From NCBI GenBank assembly GCA_913057775.1, contig CAJXOG010000006.1, positions 62,001 through 126,000 on the forward strand: a stretch of 64,000 nt of DNA, given 5' to 3'. A program made the position numbers and the translations under genes. Under the pieces are notes generated by a model. It saw nothing but the letters and a program-made list of their open reading frames with translations. It had not been told where the DNA came from and ran no database searches. Below, piece by piece: positions 54,295-63,894 of the stretch. The stretch is from an uncultured Fodinibius sp. (GTDB lineage: Bacteria; Bacteroidota; Rhodothermia; Balneolales; Balneolaceae). The number at the start of each line of letters is the position of its first letter. Within the stretch, counting starts at the first letter, position 1.

Positions 54295-55149
54295 TTATCC
54301 TAAGTAAGCACGCAGCGCAGCGCTTCTGTTATGGTGACGCAACTTACGGAGTGCTTTCTCTTTAATCTGACGAACACGTTCGCGTGTCAAATCAAAACGC
54401 TCACCAATTTCTTCGAGCGTTAACGAGTGCTCGCGGCCAATACCAAAATAGAGGCGTATAACCTCTGCCTCTCGATTTGTCAGCTTTGAAAGCGCACGCT
54501 CAATTTCAACCTTGAGCGATTCACCCATCAGATCCGTATCCGGATCGGGTGTTTCTTCATTTTCAAGCACATCGAGCAGACGGTTGTCTTCACCCTGTGC
54601 AAACGGCGCATCTACAGAAAGGTGGCGGCCGGAAATTTTGAGCGTATCAGCTACTTCCGAAACGGTCATATCCAAGCTTTCAGCAAGTTCAGCAGCAGAA
54701 GGTACACGTTCATACTCCTGCTCCAACTTGGAAAGCTCTTTACCAATCTTGTTAAGCGCACCCACTCGGTTTAGCGGCAAGCGAACAATTCGGCTTTGCT
54801 CAGCCAGTGCCTGCAAAATAGACTGACGAATCCACCAAACAGCATATGAAATAAATTTAAAACCACGCGTTTCATCAAAACGCTTGGCGGCTTTAATCAA
54901 GCCGAGATTCCCTTCATTGATAAGGTCGCCCAGTGAAAGCCCTTGGTTTTGATACTGCTTTGCAACAGAAACTACAAAACGAAGGTTTGCTTTGGTTAAA
55001 TCTTCAAGCGCTTTTTGACTGCCTTTTTGAATCTCTTTGGCAAGTCTAACCTCGTCTTCGGGAGTAATAAGTTTTTCTTTTCCAATCTCCTGTAAATAGC
55101 GGTCGAGAGATTCTGATTCTCGAGTAGAAATACCTGAACTTCTAGCCAC
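54295..55149 (-). CDS. rpoD: Primary-type RNA polymerase sigma factor (short RpoD)
   Basis: The 284-residue sigma-70 protein starts at a GTG (no in-frame ATG before it). It has region 1.2 ([22 protein letters not shown]), regions 2.1-2.4 ([37 protein letters not shown]), region 3 ([14 protein letters not shown]) and region 4 with [19 protein letters not shown]. It lacks region 1.1 and the large non-conserved region, the usual compact form of the Bacteroidota-type primary sigma factor. It should direct housekeeping transcription. It is monocistronic with its own terminator. Confidence 0.93.
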   Translation of the reverse strand: MARSSGISTRESESLDRYLQEIGKEKLITPEDEVRLAKEIQKGSQKALEDLTKANLRFVVSVAKQYQNQGLSLGDLINEGNLGLIKAAKRFDETRGFKFISYAVWWIRQSILQALAEQSRIVRLPLNRVGALNKIGKELSKLEQEYERVPSAAELAESLDMTVSEVADTLKISGRHLSVDAPFAQGEDNRLLDVLENEETPDPDTDLMGESLKVEIERALSKLTNREAEVIRLYFGIGREHSLTLEEIGERFDLTRERVRQIKEKALRKLRHHNRSAALRAYLG

Positions 55150-55330
55150 GGGATGTGATGGGTTAAATTAGGATTTATTTGCGTTGATTTGATCTGCTGC
55201 TAAAGATCACTTCGATAAGACAATCAAGTTAAATGGGATATATAACGACTAAATCGGATATATGTTGTCTATTCTAGATCTCTATAATATAGGACTTTTA
55301 TATGTCAATTTCGAACCAATTTTAACGGCT

Positions 55331-56503
55331 CTACTCAACCTCATTTAACATTGATGTGCCCGGAAATGATTCCGAAATCCCAAATAAATCAGCAGCGGTA
55401 CTTGCTATATCACTGAAAGTATCACGGGTTCCCAAATTAACGCGTTCAGCCTTGTCAGAAGGACATATTAATACGGGAACGAACTCTCGGCTGTGATCGG
55501 TGCTTTCGGATGTAGGATCGTTACCGTGATCACCGGTAATAATCAATATATCATCCTCATCTAATTTACTTACGATCGCGGGAATCGCCCGATCAAATTC
55601 CTGCAAACATTCTGCAAATCCCTGCGGATCAAGGCGGTGGCCATATTTTTGATCTGTGTCAATCAGGTTTACAAATACGAAACTATCTTCAGCAGCCGAC
55701 ATCAGGCTTAGCAGTTGAGAAATTCCTTCAGCATTGCTTTTGGTGCGCCGAAATTGGGTAAAATACTCTTCGGTAAAAAGATCAACGACCTTCCCAATAG
55801 AATAGGTCTTAATGCCCTGCTGCTGCAACCGATTGATGATATTATGTTCGGGCGGCTTCAGCGAAAAATCGTGACGCTTTTCCGAAATACGTTCAAAATT
55901 TCCAGACTCTCCTGTAAACGGACGTGCAATTACTCGTCCTACCCCGTGTTCGTCCTGCAGCACTTCTTTGCGCGCAAATTCACACCATTTGTAAAGCGTA
56001 TCTACAGAGATTACATCCACATGGGCAGCGACCTGAAACACACTGTCGGCCGATGTATACACGATAGGATATCCGGTTTCCATATGCTCCTCACCGTAAT
56101 CGGCAATAACTTCGGTACCCGAATACGGTTTATTAACCAACACCTTTTCAACGCCTATTCCCTCACAAAACTGATCAATAACCTCTTGGGGAAAACCATC
56201 AGGGTAGGTTGGAAAGGGCCGGTTTAGTTGTATACCGGCAATTTCCCAGTGGCCCGTTGTAGAATCCTTTCCGGCCGATAGTTCCCGCATTTTCCCATAA
56301 GCACAAATAGGTTCTGATTCTACAGCTACCGATGCCAGCGGAATGATGTTGCCAAGACCCATTCGCTGTAAATTGGGTAACTTGACTTCTGTTTCCTCAC
56401 ACACATGGCCCAGCGTATTTTCATCTTCATCTCCGTATTCAGAGGCATCCTCTTGTGCCCCAACGCCCAGACCATCGACAACAATTACATAACAATTTCC
56501 CAT
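55331..56503 (-). CDS. deoB: Phosphopentomutase
   Basis: The 390-residue enzyme interconverts (deoxy)ribose 1- and 5-phosphates using two Mn2+ ions. Motifs include VIVVDGLGVGAQEDA (metal Asp), the nucleophile block GKDSTTGHWEIAG (Thr), VSADVFQVAAH-type segment and the metal-binding ITGDHGNDPTSESTDHSREFVP. Length fits DeoB (about 390-407). It starts 5 bases after the GAF/GGDEF-like gene, within a minus-strand run that begins with PepF. Probable use in nucleoside salvage together with the adenosine deaminase. Confidence 0.93.
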   Translation of the reverse strand: MGNCYVIVVDGLGVGAQEDASEYGDEDENTLGHVCEETEVKLPNLQRMGLGNIIPLASVAVESEPICAYGKMRELSAGKDSTTGHWEIAGIQLNRPFPTYPDGFPQEVIDQFCEGIGVEKVLVNKPYSGTEVIADYGEEHMETGYPIVYTSADSVFQVAAHVDVISVDTLYKWCEFARKEVLQDEHGVGRVIARPFTGESGNFERISEKRHDFSLKPPEHNIINRLQQQGIKTYSIGKVVDLFTEEYFTQFRRTKSNAEGISQLLSLMSAAEDSFVFVNLIDTDQKYGHRLDPQGFAECLQEFDRAIPAIVSKLDEDDILIITGDHGNDPTSESTDHSREFVPVLICPSDKAERVNLGTRDTFSDIASTAADLFGISESFPGTSMLNEVE

Positions 56504-56508
56504 AAATG

Positions 56509-58020
56509 TTATACCGCTTCATTTTTATTGGATTTTAGTGCCTGTGATAAAGCTGATTTGGCATTTTTCAATACTTGATAGCTGTCACTATAGTCGCTGT
56601 CCAAACGCACAAATCCCACTTTTATACCCGTTTCAATATGGATACCGTTTGAAAGTTCAAACGAACTGTCAAATTTCTTTTTAATGGACTTACTCCAGTT
56701 TTTTACGGCATCCTCATCTTTACTCTGGATTAAAAAGGAATACACATAGTCAGAGTTATATCCCAAAATTCCGTTATAACCGAACTGACTCGGATTAAAT
56801 GATGCAATCAGATCTTTCTGCATCTGGTCCAACTGATCCATCCGCAACTTGGTTCGAATTTCAGGCAGATTCGAAAGGGTTACTAGTCCAAACCAAGTTT
56901 TCTGCATTCCTGAATCAGGATTGAGACGACGTAATTCTGAATTTATAGTCTGCTCCCAAAGCTCCGGCAAATAAGCCTCATACTGATTTGTAAAAACAGA
57001 GCTGTCAACATCCAGTTTGGGATTATTTGAGAGCATCTGCAAACCCGCAATACGCACCAGGTTAATTAACTTGTGTTTCGACGATTCCTTAAAAATAAGC
57101 GGATTTTTGTCATACACCAGCACCACCCCCTGTCGCCGTCCCTTCATCTTCAGCGGAATAGCAAGTGTAGCACCTTCAGAATTTAGTTCACGTGGCGAAA
57201 GTCGCTTGGGATTATTATTAAAATGGATAGCAAATTCAGCCTCACCTTGCTCAACAGCCTCATAAGCCAAAGAACGCTCTTCCATTTTCATCCCGATAGG
57301 TGGGGCATATTTGGCCTCATCAGCGTTTAGAACATTATACCAATTGTCGATTCCTCGTGTGATAAACGAAACACCGCCGTCGTATAAAAATGATTGAATA
57401 GTATTTAATAGTTTCTTCATCAATTCTGCACGGTGACAACGAACCTCCAACTCCGAAAGACAATCCTCGTAATCAATCCACTCATCCTGCTGCTCGTAAA
57501 GATCACTGATCTCCAAGTAGGTATTCAGCACATTACGCAAGGCATTGATGTACGAATAAATAACATCACTTTTATTCTCAGTAAAAATATGATCCTGGGA
57601 TTCCAACACCGTTATGGCTACCGTTTCTCCATTATTTACAAATGGAAGCAACGTAATATACTTAACCGGTACTTTGCTGTAGTAATGATTTAATGCAGAA
57701 GCCGGAATATCTTCACCCACTTCAATCGCCGTAGGTTCATCCAAATCCTTAAACTCATCGAGGAAGTGCTTGTCAAAACTGATCCGATCTTTGAACATCA
57801 CATTTTCGAACACCGTCGATTTTGTCTCCATCACAAACTGCTCCCGCGAACGGTTAACCCAGTACATATATACCGTTTCCATTTCGGAAGCACTCTGTAG
57901 CAGAAAAATCAGATCATTCAGCACCTGCTTGAATTCTCGAAGTGCTTTTTCCTGACGTTTCTGTCCCATTAATTCGGCATTCGATCGTTCCTTTTCCCGT
58001 GCCGTTGCGTAATTATCCAT
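56509..58020 (-). CDS. GAF-domain protein with degenerate GGDEF-like C-terminus
   Basis: The 503-residue protein is soluble. Two regions resemble GAF domains, about residues 30-165 and 200-330 (ATLAIPLKMKGRRQGVVLVYDKNPLIF, AGLQML). The C-terminal ~165 residues follow the pattern of a GGDEF domain: helix QLDQMQKDLIASF, then a hairpin GYNSDYVYSFLI where the GGDEF signature would be, and the final GIKVGFVRLDSDYSDSYQVLKNAKSALSQA matching the end of that fold. The catalytic GG(D/E)EF is absent, so no diguanylate cyclase activity is expected; it may bind a nucleotide or a partner. It lies between PepF (6 bases upstream) and DeoB. Assignment is by pattern only. Confidence 0.6.
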   Translation of the reverse strand: MDNYATAREKERSNAELMGQKRQEKALREFKQVLNDLIFLLQSASEMETVYMYWVNRSREQFVMETKSTVFENVMFKDRISFDKHFLDEFKDLDEPTAIEVGEDIPASALNHYYSKVPVKYITLLPFVNNGETVAITVLESQDHIFTENKSDVIYSYINALRNVLNTYLEISDLYEQQDEWIDYEDCLSELEVRCHRAELMKKLLNTIQSFLYDGGVSFITRGIDNWYNVLNADEAKYAPPIGMKMEERSLAYEAVEQGEAEFAIHFNNNPKRLSPRELNSEGATLAIPLKMKGRRQGVVLVYDKNPLIFKESSKHKLINLVRIAGLQMLSNNPKLDVDSSVFTNQYEAYLPELWEQTINSELRRLNPDSGMQKTWFGLVTLSNLPEIRTKLRMDQLDQMQKDLIASFNPSQFGYNGILGYNSDYVYSFLIQSKDEDAVKNWSKSIKKKFDSSFELSNGIHIETGIKVGFVRLDSDYSDSYQVLKNAKSALSQALKSNKNEAV

Positions 58021-58026
58021 CCCCTT

Positions 58027-59823
58027 TTAATTTATCTTTGTTGCAAGTTCTTCTGCCTGTTTAATCATTCCCTCAATAGCCGAAAGACCATTATCCCAAA
58101 AGTCCGGCTGCGTAATATCTAATCCCAGCTTGCCAACTATGTTTTCCGGCCAGTCAGATCCACCCGCGCGTAGCATCTCAATATATTTATCTGAGAACCC
58201 ATTTTCTGAACGCGTATATTCTTGATACAGCGCTAACACCAGCAACTCACCAAAGGCATAAGCATACACATAACCCGGCGTATGTAAAAAGTGCGGTATA
58301 TAACTCCACCAAAGATTGTATTCCTCTGTAAGTGTAACCGAATCGCCATAGACTGCTTCCTGTGTCTCACGCCATAATTTAGAAAAATCATCTGTGGTAA
58401 GCTCTCCTTTTTCACGCCTGTGGGTATGCATGGCATGCTCAAACCGGTTCATCGAAACCTGACGAAATACTGTTGCAATGGTATCATCGATTTTACCGAT
58501 CAGCAGCGCCAGCTTTTCCTTGGGATCGTCGAGCTTACGCATCAATTTCTGAAAAACCAGCATTTCGCCAAATACAGACGCTGTTTCGGCAGTCGTCAAA
58601 GGAGTATCAGCCTGCAGGGCTCCTTGCTCCCGAGATAAATACTGGTGAACACCATGACCCAATTCATGAGCCAGTGTTTGCACATCACGAATCTTTCCAT
58701 CAAAATTCATAAATACATACGGATGCACCGATGGTACGGTGCTAGCCGAATACGCTCCGCCCCGCTTGCCGGGCTTCATCGCAGCATCAATCCAGTTTTT
58801 GTCAAAAAATTTGCGGGTGACTGTACCCATCTCTGAATGAAAATCAGTGTAAGAATCCAGAACCATTTCCTGGGCTTCATCCCACTGAATTTTCTTTTTG
58901 CTTTCAAGAATGGGCGCATACCGATCGTAGTCATAGAGTTTATCATATCCCAAGAGGCTACGTTTCAGATCATAAAACCGGTGAACGAGATCATAATTAC
59001 TCGTAACCGAATCAATCAACACCTCGACTGTTTCGTCATTAATCTCATTAGCCAGATTTCGGGATGAGATCCAGCTATCATAGTCGCGCAACTTATCATC
59101 GGTATGCTTATCAGCCAGCAGCGTATTAAAGATGAACGTTAGCGTACGACTGTGATCTTCGAAGGTTTCCGTCAGCGATGCATGTGCTCGTTTTCGCAGA
59201 TCCCGATCAGGCTCGTGAAGCTTACTCAACACTTCCTGCTGCGTAAGTTCTTCTCCATCAAGATCAAAACGTGCCGCGCCCATGGTTTCATCAAAATAGC
59301 GATTCCACGCACTGCGACCGGTTACTTTCTTTGCGGATAATACCTGCTCTTCCTTCTCACTCAGCACATGATCCTTGTATCGACGGGAGGTCTCCAGGTA
59401 GTGCTTGTACTGTTCCAGCTCATCACTTTCAATCAGCTTCCGGGCTTTTTCATCATCTACAGCCAACCACTCCACATCAAAAAACACCAGCTTCTGATGA
59501 ATTTCAGAAGCAAGTTCACTTGCTTCCTGTTTCAGCTTCCCGTATTCGGGCTTATTAGTATTAGTCGACCAGATGAGATGTGCATACGAACCAATCTTTC
59601 CAACCATCTCAATAAGCTCTTCATAATCTTTAAGAGCCTGCTTCATACTTTCTTCATTAAGATCGGCTACGTTTCCTTTGTACGTTGATGCAAATTCTTC
59701 AGCCTTCTCAGCAACTTTTTGTTTGTCATTTTCAAGAGCTGGGTCATCAATAGAATTGTAGAGGTCAGAAAGATCCCATTGCACATTTTCTGCCCCAGTT
59801 TTTTCTTTTACTTTATCGCTCAT
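58027..59823 (-). CDS. pepF: Oligoendopeptidase F
   Basis: The 598-residue cytoplasmic zinc peptidase belongs to M3B. The active site is TLAHELGHGVHQYLS near residue 388 (HExxH), completed by ETASVFGEML (third ligand Glu). The C-terminal YNLWWSYIPHFLHTPGYVYAYAFGELL block is typical of PepF. It cleaves peptides of about 7-20 residues. Length matches known PepF (about 600). It begins a minus-strand run of three genes (pepF, GAF-like, deoB) with gaps of 5-6 bases, implying co-transcription. Confidence 0.94.
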   Translation of the reverse strand: MSDKVKEKTGAENVQWDLSDLYNSIDDPALENDKQKVAEKAEEFASTYKGNVADLNEESMKQALKDYEELIEMVGKIGSYAHLIWSTNTNKPEYGKLKQEASELASEIHQKLVFFDVEWLAVDDEKARKLIESDELEQYKHYLETSRRYKDHVLSEKEEQVLSAKKVTGRSAWNRYFDETMGAARFDLDGEELTQQEVLSKLHEPDRDLRKRAHASLTETFEDHSRTLTFIFNTLLADKHTDDKLRDYDSWISSRNLANEINDETVEVLIDSVTSNYDLVHRFYDLKRSLLGYDKLYDYDRYAPILESKKKIQWDEAQEMVLDSYTDFHSEMGTVTRKFFDKNWIDAAMKPGKRGGAYSASTVPSVHPYVFMNFDGKIRDVQTLAHELGHGVHQYLSREQGALQADTPLTTAETASVFGEMLVFQKLMRKLDDPKEKLALLIGKIDDTIATVFRQVSMNRFEHAMHTHRREKGELTTDDFSKLWRETQEAVYGDSVTLTEEYNLWWSYIPHFLHTPGYVYAYAFGELLVLALYQEYTRSENGFSDKYIEMLRAGGSDWPENIVGKLGLDITQPDFWDNGLSAIEGMIKQAEELATKIN

Positions 59824-60042
59824 AAATTTCCTGAAACCTACTTTATCTAATCATTGTTAGGGTATCAAAATTAGCAAACCCAAAGCAAAAATTATCTCTG
59901 CTCAAGAATCGTAATTTAATATCACAATGATTAACTTTACGCTTGATTGTTTATGGTTTAAAGAAACCAAAAATAACATTCAATATTAACTCTTGCAGAC
60001 GTTTATTTACTAATAATTTAAACCACTGAATAAGACCATATT

Positions 60043-63000
60043 TTGAAGTCGCTCGAAGCTGTTTTCGGACCTAATTCCGCACTTGTTGAAGAACTGTTTA
60101 ATCAATATAAAGAAGATCCCTCTTCTGTTCCCAATCATTGGCGCCAATATTTTGACGAGATTGAAGGCGTAGAACGACCAGAAGATCTGAAATCGGAGGC
60201 ACAAAAAGCTGGTAATGGTCCGGCGCCTGCCGAAACTACTCCATCAAAGCCAAAGGAACAGAAAAAAACCAAGAAAGCACCCCAGCCAAAAGACGATGCC
60301 GACGCTGACATCCCTTCCGGAGCTACCCTTGAAAAAATCAAAGGCGTATCCAGCAAGATTGTCGAAAATATGGATGAAAGTCTGGAAGTGCCCACTGCCA
60401 CTTCGGTTCGTTCACTGCCCATGAAAATGCTCATTGAGGATCGGGCTATCATCAACCGACATTTGAAGCAGCGCAATGAACCTAAGTCTTCATTCACGCA
60501 CTATATTGCTTGGGCGATTATCAAAGCGTTGGAAGAATATCCTAACATGAACAACTCGTTCATATACAAAGATGGCGAGCCCCACAAAGTTATTCCAGAC
60601 CAAGTTAATCTGGGTTTGGCCATTGACGTTCAAAATAAGGATGGCTCTCGCAATCTCCTCGTGCCCAATATCAAAGGTGTAGATAAGATGAACTTTAAGG
60701 AGTTTCTCTATGCCTATTCAGATCTTGTTGATAAAGCCCGAAACGGCAATCTCGAAATTTCTGACTTTCAGGGTACAACTCTTACGCTTACAAACCCGGG
60801 GATGATCGGAACCGTGCAATCTGTACCACGGCTGATGAAAACCCAGGGTGCTATTATCGCTACCGGGGCCATTGACTATCCGGCGGAATACCAATCAATG
60901 TCGCAGGAGGTGCTCAATAAGTTGGGCATCAGTAAAGTCATGAATGTGACCTCAACATACGATCACCGCGTGATACAAGGTGCTGAGTCGGGAGCATTTT
61001 TGAAGAAAATTCACAGCTTGCTGAACGGCGAAGAGAATTTTTATAACGAAATTTTTGAAGATCTTGAGATTCCCTATGATCCTCTGCCTTTTGGTTCCGA
61101 CACCTATGTAGGCCAGCTTGATGGCAGCGGCGCTACGCTTGAACAAAACAAGCGCGCCATTAATGTAATGCGGCTTATCAATATGTATCGCACGCGCGGT
61201 CATGTGCTCGCTGATGTTGATCCACTGAGTGACGAACCCGGGCAAAGCCCAGAGCTGGATCTTAGCTACTACGATCTTACACTTTGGGATCTGGATCGCG
61301 AATTCTATTGTGGCGGTCTTGGTGGTAATGAAAAGGCTACGCTTCGAGAAATCATTACCTTACTGCGTGAAACGTACTGCGGCAAGATGGGAGCCGAGTT
61401 CATGCACATTCTTGATCTCGAGGAACGCAAGTGGCTGCGCGAACGGATGGAGTCGACCACGAATACGCCTGAGTTGACCAAAGATCAGAAAGAGCAGATT
61501 CTTCACAAGTTGAACCAGGCGATGGCTTTTGAGCAGTTTTTGCATAAAAAGTACATTGGCCACAAGCGCTTCTCCCTCGAAGGTGAAGACACCCTTATTC
61601 CGATGATGGATCACATGCTTGAAAAAGCAGGACAAGACCAAGTAGAAAAAATATTTATGGGTATGGCTCACCGGGGACGGTTGAATATCCTTGTTAATAT
61701 TATGAACAAGCCGTACCGAAAAGTCTTTGCTGACTTTGAAGGAAATCTCGATCCCGATAGTATTCAGGGGTCCGGTGATGTTAAATACCACCTTGGTTCT
61801 AAAGGAATATATAAAACAACCTCTGGTGAGGAAGTTGAAATAGAATTAATGCCTAATCCAAGTCACCTCGAATCGGTGAATCCTGTAGTTGAAGGGGCAA
61901 CACGAGCTACTCAGGATCACGATGGGGATAATGCAGAAAAGAAGCACTTACCTCTACTCATCCATGGTGATGCGGCCTTTTCAGGACAGGGCGTGGTTGC
62001 AGAGACGTTAAACATGTCGCAGCTGGATGCCTATAAAACCGGGGGAACCATCCATATTATCTTAAACAACCAAATTGGATTTACGACCCTGCCCGAAGAC
62101 GGACGATCTACTGAATATGCTTCTGATCTTGCCAAGGCTATTCTTGCCCCGATCTTTCATGTAAATGGCGACAATCCCGAAGAGGCCGTCCACGCCATGC
62201 AGATGGCATTCGAATACCGACAGAAATTTGGCAAAGATGTGGTTATTGACTTAATAGGCTTCCGTAAGCACGGACATAATGAAGGCGACGAACCTGCATT
62301 CACACAGCCAGGTATGTATAAAGAAATCGAGAATCATCCGACTGTGCGCGACATTTATACAGATACACTCCTGGGCCGTGGTGAATTTACCGAGGAAGAG
62401 ATGCAGGAAATCTTTGATGAATTTGATGAACTTCTTCGTGAAGCTTTTGAGGATGCAAAAAATGCCTCTCCCCTCGAAGTTACCGAAGATATGATCAATC
62501 GTCATGAAATGACGCAAGAAGATTGGAACGAGTTCCCGGATACGACCTACCCAGAGGATGAGCTAAAAGATATTGCTGTCAAACTTAATACTGTTCCCAA
62601 GGATTTCGACGCCAATCCCAAGTTGTTACGACAGCTTGCCAAGCGCGCCGAAACAGTTGAAAAAAATGAGAAGAAAATCGACTGGGGCTTTGCAGAAGCA
62701 TTGGCATTCGGTTCTCTATTGAAGGATGGAACAACCGTACGGCTTACCGGTCAGGATGCAGAACGCGGAACCTTTTCGCACCGCCACGCAATCCTGCATG
62801 GTACAGAAACAGATCAGCAGTTTATTCCACTTAATAATCTTGAGGACGATCAAGCGCCCTTTTATCCCTATAACAGTCTGCTCAGCGAATTTGCCGCAGT
62901 AGGTTTTGAATTCGGATACAGTGCAGCCCAGCTCGATGCACTCGTTATTTGGGAAGCTCAGTTTGGTGATTTCGCCAATGGTGCCCAAGTGATGATGGAC

Positions 63001-63702
63001 CAATATATCTCAGCGAGTGAAGCGAAATGGGGCCAAAAATCATCCCTAGTCATGACTCTACCCCATGGGTACGAAGGTCAGGGACCTGAGCACTCATCAG
63101 CGCGACTGGAACGATATCTACAACTCTGTGCTGAAGATAACATGCAGGTTGTCAACCTTACGACTCCTGCTCAGTATTTTCACATCTTGCGCAAGCAAGC
63201 AAAACAGGATGATAAAAAACCGCTAATGATAATGTCTCCTAAGAGCTTACTGCGTCACCCGTTGGCAACATCCAAAACAGATGATTTAGCCGAGGGACAA
63301 TATCAGCCGTTTATTCCTGATCAGGAAGTAGAAGACAAGAGTAATATCGATCGATTGGTCATCTGTTCCGGAAAGGTCTACTATGATCTGTATAAGCAGC
63401 GTCAGGATGAGGAAATCCATAATGTGGCTATTGTCCGATTAGAGCAATTTTATCCCTTCCCGGACAAAGACGTTAGCGATATTTTGGATGAATACAGTCA
63501 TGTTGATGATATCGTTTGGTGCCAAGAAGAACCAAAAAATATGGGCGCATGGACATTCATCTCTACGCGTATTATGCAACAGCTCAAAGATGGACAAAAT
63601 CTGCGTTATGTAGGTCGACTGGCTTCTGCTTCACCGGCTGCCGGACAGAAGAAAGTCCACAAAGCCGAACAGGAAAAACTTGTCAATGAGGCTTTGAACT
63701 AA
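60043..63702 (+). CDS. kgd: Fused 2-oxoglutarate dehydrogenase E1 / succinyltransferase E2 (Kgd/OdhA type)
   Basis: The 1219-residue protein starts at TTG (KSLEAVFGPNSALVEELF), the normal E1o N-terminus (NHWRQYFDEIEG). After an Ala/Pro/Lys-rich linker, residues about 115-345 form an E2-type acyltransferase core with TYDHRVIQGAESG (catalytic His near 307). The E1 part follows: AHRGRLNI near 541, TPP/Mg2+ motif GDAAFSGQGVV near 642, NNQIGFTT, and the C-terminal transketolase-like domain. There is no lipoyl domain, as in mycobacterial Kgd and corynebacterial OdhA, so lipoyl groups must come from another protein. It converts 2-oxoglutarate in the TCA cycle. A terminator follows 27 bases downstream. 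Confidence 0.94.
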   Translation: MKSLEAVFGPNSALVEELFNQYKEDPSSVPNHWRQYFDEIEGVERPEDLKSEAQKAGNGPAPAETTPSKPKEQKKTKKAPQPKDDADADIPSGATLEKIKGVSSKIVENMDESLEVPTATSVRSLPMKMLIEDRAIINRHLKQRNEPKSSFTHYIAWAIIKALEEYPNMNNSFIYKDGEPHKVIPDQVNLGLAIDVQNKDGSRNLLVPNIKGVDKMNFKEFLYAYSDLVDKARNGNLEISDFQGTTLTLTNPGMIGTVQSVPRLMKTQGAIIATGAIDYPAEYQSMSQEVLNKLGISKVMNVTSTYDHRVIQGAESGAFLKKIHSLLNGEENFYNEIFEDLEIPYDPLPFGSDTYVGQLDGSGATLEQNKRAINVMRLINMYRTRGHVLADVDPLSDEPGQSPELDLSYYDLTLWDLDREFYCGGLGGNEKATLREIITLLRETYCGKMGAEFMHILDLEERKWLRERMESTTNTPELTKDQKEQILHKLNQAMAFEQFLHKKYIGHKRFSLEGEDTLIPMMDHMLEKAGQDQVEKIFMGMAHRGRLNILVNIMNKPYRKVFADFEGNLDPDSIQGSGDVKYHLGSKGIYKTTSGEEVEIELMPNPSHLESVNPVVEGATRATQDHDGDNAEKKHLPLLIHGDAAFSGQGVVAETLNMSQLDAYKTGGTIHIILNNQIGFTTLPEDGRSTEYASDLAKAILAPIFHVNGDNPEEAVHAMQMAFEYRQKFGKDVVIDLIGFRKHGHNEGDEPAFTQPGMYKEIENHPTVRDIYTDTLLGRGEFTEEEMQEIFDEFDELLREAFEDAKNASPLEVTEDMINRHEMTQEDWNEFPDTTYPEDELKDIAVKLNTVPKDFDANPKLLRQLAKRAETVEKNEKKIDWGFAEALAFGSLLKDGTTVRLTGQDAERGTFSHRHAILHGTETDQQFIPLNNLEDDQAPFYPYNSLLSEFAAVGFEFGYSAAQLDALVIWEAQFGDFANGAQVMMDQYISASEAKWGQKSSLVMTLPHGYEGQGPEHSSARLERYLQLCAEDNMQVVNLTTPAQYFHILRKQAKQDDKKPLMIMSPKSLLRHPLATSKTDDLAEGQYQPFIPDQEVEDKSNIDRLVICSGKVYYDLYKQRQDEEIHNVAIVRLEQFYPFPDKDVSDILDEYSHVDDIVWCQEEPKNMGAWTFISTRIMQQLKDGQNLRYVGRLASASPAAGQKKVHKAEQEKLVNEALN

Positions 63703-63728
63703 GCTTTTAAAACTGCTTCAAAAATTTT

Positions 63729-63762
63729 AGGCATCGTAGCTTATTAGCTGCGATGCCTTTTT
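63729..63762 (+). terminator. Intrinsic terminator after kgd
   Basis: AGGCATCGTAGC (63729-63740) pairs with GCTGCGATGCCT (63747-63758) with one mismatch, followed by TTTTTAATTTT. Confidence 0.9.
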
Positions 63763-63866
63763 AATTTTCCAGACCCTCATTGCAGAATCTATCTTGTACA
63801 AATTAGCTTTTATTGAAAGTTTCGGCGTAGGCATGCTTTGCTACAGGATAGGTTTTGGCAAGGCGT

Positions 63867-63894
63867 GCACCTTTTGGCTTGAACCAAAAGGTGC
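63867..63894. repeat. Perfect 11-bp inverted repeat (intergenic palindrome)
   Basis: GCACCTTTTGG (63867-63877) and CCAAAAGGTGC (63884-63894) flank a 6-base loop. The flanking sequence (63820-63910) resembles a palindromic intergenic element I recall as frequent in Bacteroidota-type genomes. An open plus-strand frame crosses it to the window end but I do not treat it as a gene. The remaining bases to 64000 hold nothing I recognise. Confidence 0.55.
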
